Positions 63,173-64,000 of a stretch of 64,000 bases of DNA are shown piece after piece. Within the stretch, counting starts at the first letter, position 1, and every line of letters starts with the position of its first letter. This stretch comes from Acholeplasmataceae bacterium. Lineage in GTDB: Bacteria; Bacillota_I; Bacilli_A; Acholeplasmatales; Acholeplasmataceae. The stretch lies in the NCBI GenBank assembly GCA_016934015.1, contig JAFGTQ010000032.1:1-64000 (forward strand), written 5' to 3'. Under the pieces are notes generated by a model. The model was not told the origin of the DNA. It saw nothing but the letters and a program-made list of their open reading frames with translations, and made no database searches. The position numbers and the translations under genes are program-made.

Positions 63173-63953
63173 TATAAATCACTTCCTTTAACGCATTCAT
63201 TAATAAAGTCGTCCACTCAATTTTTCTAGAAAACCAAATTTCTTCACTTTTTAATGCCTGAATGATGAGCATATTTAAACCATTAATCCCTAATTGACTA
63301 TCCTTCATGATTTGTGTGACAGGTGGATTATATATTAAATCAATCACTATATGATTTTTGACATATTCGCTATCAAGAACTGAATCAAAAACATTAGGAT
63401 GCGTTCCAATAGGTGTTGTCTGAATATATAAATCAACTTTTTTAGGATTGATTTGGTCATAGGTTATGACTTTATGAAAGAAAGAAGTATCTTCTGCTAC
63501 CTTTCTAACAACAACCGTTACATCTGCCATTAAATCCATGAGTGCAATATAAACTGATTTTGCAGCTCCACCAGAACCTAAAATATAGACGTTTTTTCCT
63601 TTCACGTCGATATGGTGTGTAAGCAAAAGTCCAATAAATCCATCATAATCCGTATTATCGCCAATCACTTTATCGTTTTTAATATAAATAGTATTGACTG
63701 CTTGGATACGTTTAGCCTTTGGTGTAAGTTCATCCAAATATTTGCATATTAGTTGTTTATATGGCGTCGTTACATTAAATCCACGATAAATACCTGATCT
63801 TAATTGTTTCATTAATCTCGGAAGTTCTTCTTCTTCAATATCAATAAGTTCATAAATCATATCTAAATTTAATTTTTCAGCCATAAACTTATGAATTTTA
63901 GGAGATTTACTATAGGCGATATTTTTCCCAATTAAACCGTATTTATTGGTCAT
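63165..63953 (-). CDS. aroE: Shikimate dehydrogenase
   Basis: A 262-residue NADP-dependent reductase of 3-dehydroshikimate. The substrate site YGLIGKNIAYSKSPKIHKFM and GFNVTTPYKQLICKYLD (catalytic Lys) is followed by the NADP site YILGSGGAAKSVYIAL; GDNTDYDGFIGLL supplies the catalytic Asp. Full length. Its start overlaps the end of another minus-strand gene by 11 bases, indicating a longer aro operon to the right. Confidence 0.95.
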   Translation of the reverse strand: MTNKYGLIGKNIAYSKSPKIHKFMAEKLNLDMIYELIDIEEEELPRLMKQLRSGIYRGFNVTTPYKQLICKYLDELTPKAKRIQAVNTIYIKNDKVIGDNTDYDGFIGLLLTHHIDVKGKNVYILGSGGAAKSVYIALMDLMADVTVVVRKVAEDTSFFHKVITYDQINPKKVDLYIQTTPIGTHPNVFDSVLDSEYVKNHIVIDLIYNPPVTQIMKDSQLGINGLNMLIIQALKSEEIWFSRKIEWTTLLMNALKEVIYSE

Positions 63954-64000
63954 GTTGATAAGCCTTCGAAAGATTAAATATTTGATTGATGAAAAGCTCA
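63943..64000 (-). CDS. C-terminal end of an upstream gene in the aro operon
   Basis: A minus-strand frame is open from the window edge to a TAA at 63943-63945. It gives the last 18 residues ELFINQIFNLSKAYQHDQ and overlaps the aroE start by 11 bases, as the other genes here do. The fragment is too short to identify; another aro gene is possible. Confidence 0.45.
   Translation of the reverse strand, partial: ELFINQIFNLSKAYQHDQ

Overview
This is a low-GC (AT-rich) bacterial chromosome segment. Reading frames end at TGA as well as TAA and TAG, and Trp is TGG, so the code is 11, not the Mycoplasma code 4. Three things together suggest a wall-less Firmicutes relative with the standard code (Acholeplasma / Izemoplasma-like Mollicutes). 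The housekeeping gene order is Firmicutes-like (phoH-ybeY-cdd-era-recO-glyQS-dnaG-rpoD-trmK; dnaD-nth). No cell-wall gene is seen. A surface protein is anchored by a C-terminal membrane helix rather than a sorting signal. The placement is inference from gene content. Almost all genes lie on the minus strand; only the partial HAD gene, the cation exchanger, the gloC-like hydrolase, pepT and the PPi-PFK are on plus, so the minus strand is probably the leading strand.

Layout, left to right. 1-510: the end of a HAD phosphatase and tRNA-Arg(TCT). 0.5-4.7 kb: a heterodimeric ABC exporter under a MarR regulator. 4.7-13.1 kb: a nine-gene information-processing operon from phoH to trmK. 13.1-14.4 kb: rpsU (57 aa), rsmE and secG. 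14.5-15.7 kb: a yybP-ykoY (Mn2+) riboswitch in front of a CaCA-type cation exchanger. 15.7-19.3 kb: an MFS exporter, cysK-cysE and a GloC-like hydrolase. 19.3-23.3 kb: an RNA uracil methyltransferase, serine dehydratase and an M32 carboxypeptidase. 23.4-27.6 kb: a metal operon (ZIP, MntR-like DtxR regulator, two tandem MgtE genes) with a palindromic operator just downstream of a consensus promoter. 27.6-32.6 kb: a second ABC pair behind a DUF2089/SHOCT three-gene operon. 32.6-39.8 kb: pepT, a Sel1-repeat protein, an SGNH hydrolase, uvrB and a Na/Pi symporter. 39.9-45 kb: ppdK, ATP-PFK and a divergent PPi-PFK. 45-49.4 kb: dnaE, an unknown gene and a CDF exporter. 49.4-57.1 kb: flavodoxin, a seven-repeat Ig-like surface protein, a third ABC pair and an XRE/TPR-type regulator. 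57.2-64 kb: nth, dnaD, rnc, plsX and recG, then aroC, aroE and the tail of one more gene.

How the parts fit: metal homeostasis is prominent (Mn2+ riboswitch with exchanger, MntR-like repressor with ZIP and MgtE, CDF). PPDK beside both an ATP-PFK and a PPi-PFK points to pyrophosphate-linked glycolysis. Three heterodimeric ABC exporters, each with one consensus and one degenerate ATP site, lie near a MarR regulator, a DUF2089/SHOCT operon and an XRE/TPR regulator. Serine and cysteine biosynthesis and the shikimate genes indicate more biosynthetic capacity than parasitic mycoplasmas. No IS element, prophage, CRISPR array or rRNA was seen, and no gap between genes exceeds 300 bases. The most interesting items are the metal operon with its operator, the Ig-like surface gene whose start codon sits inside the preceding terminator hairpin, and the DUF2089/SHOCT operon.
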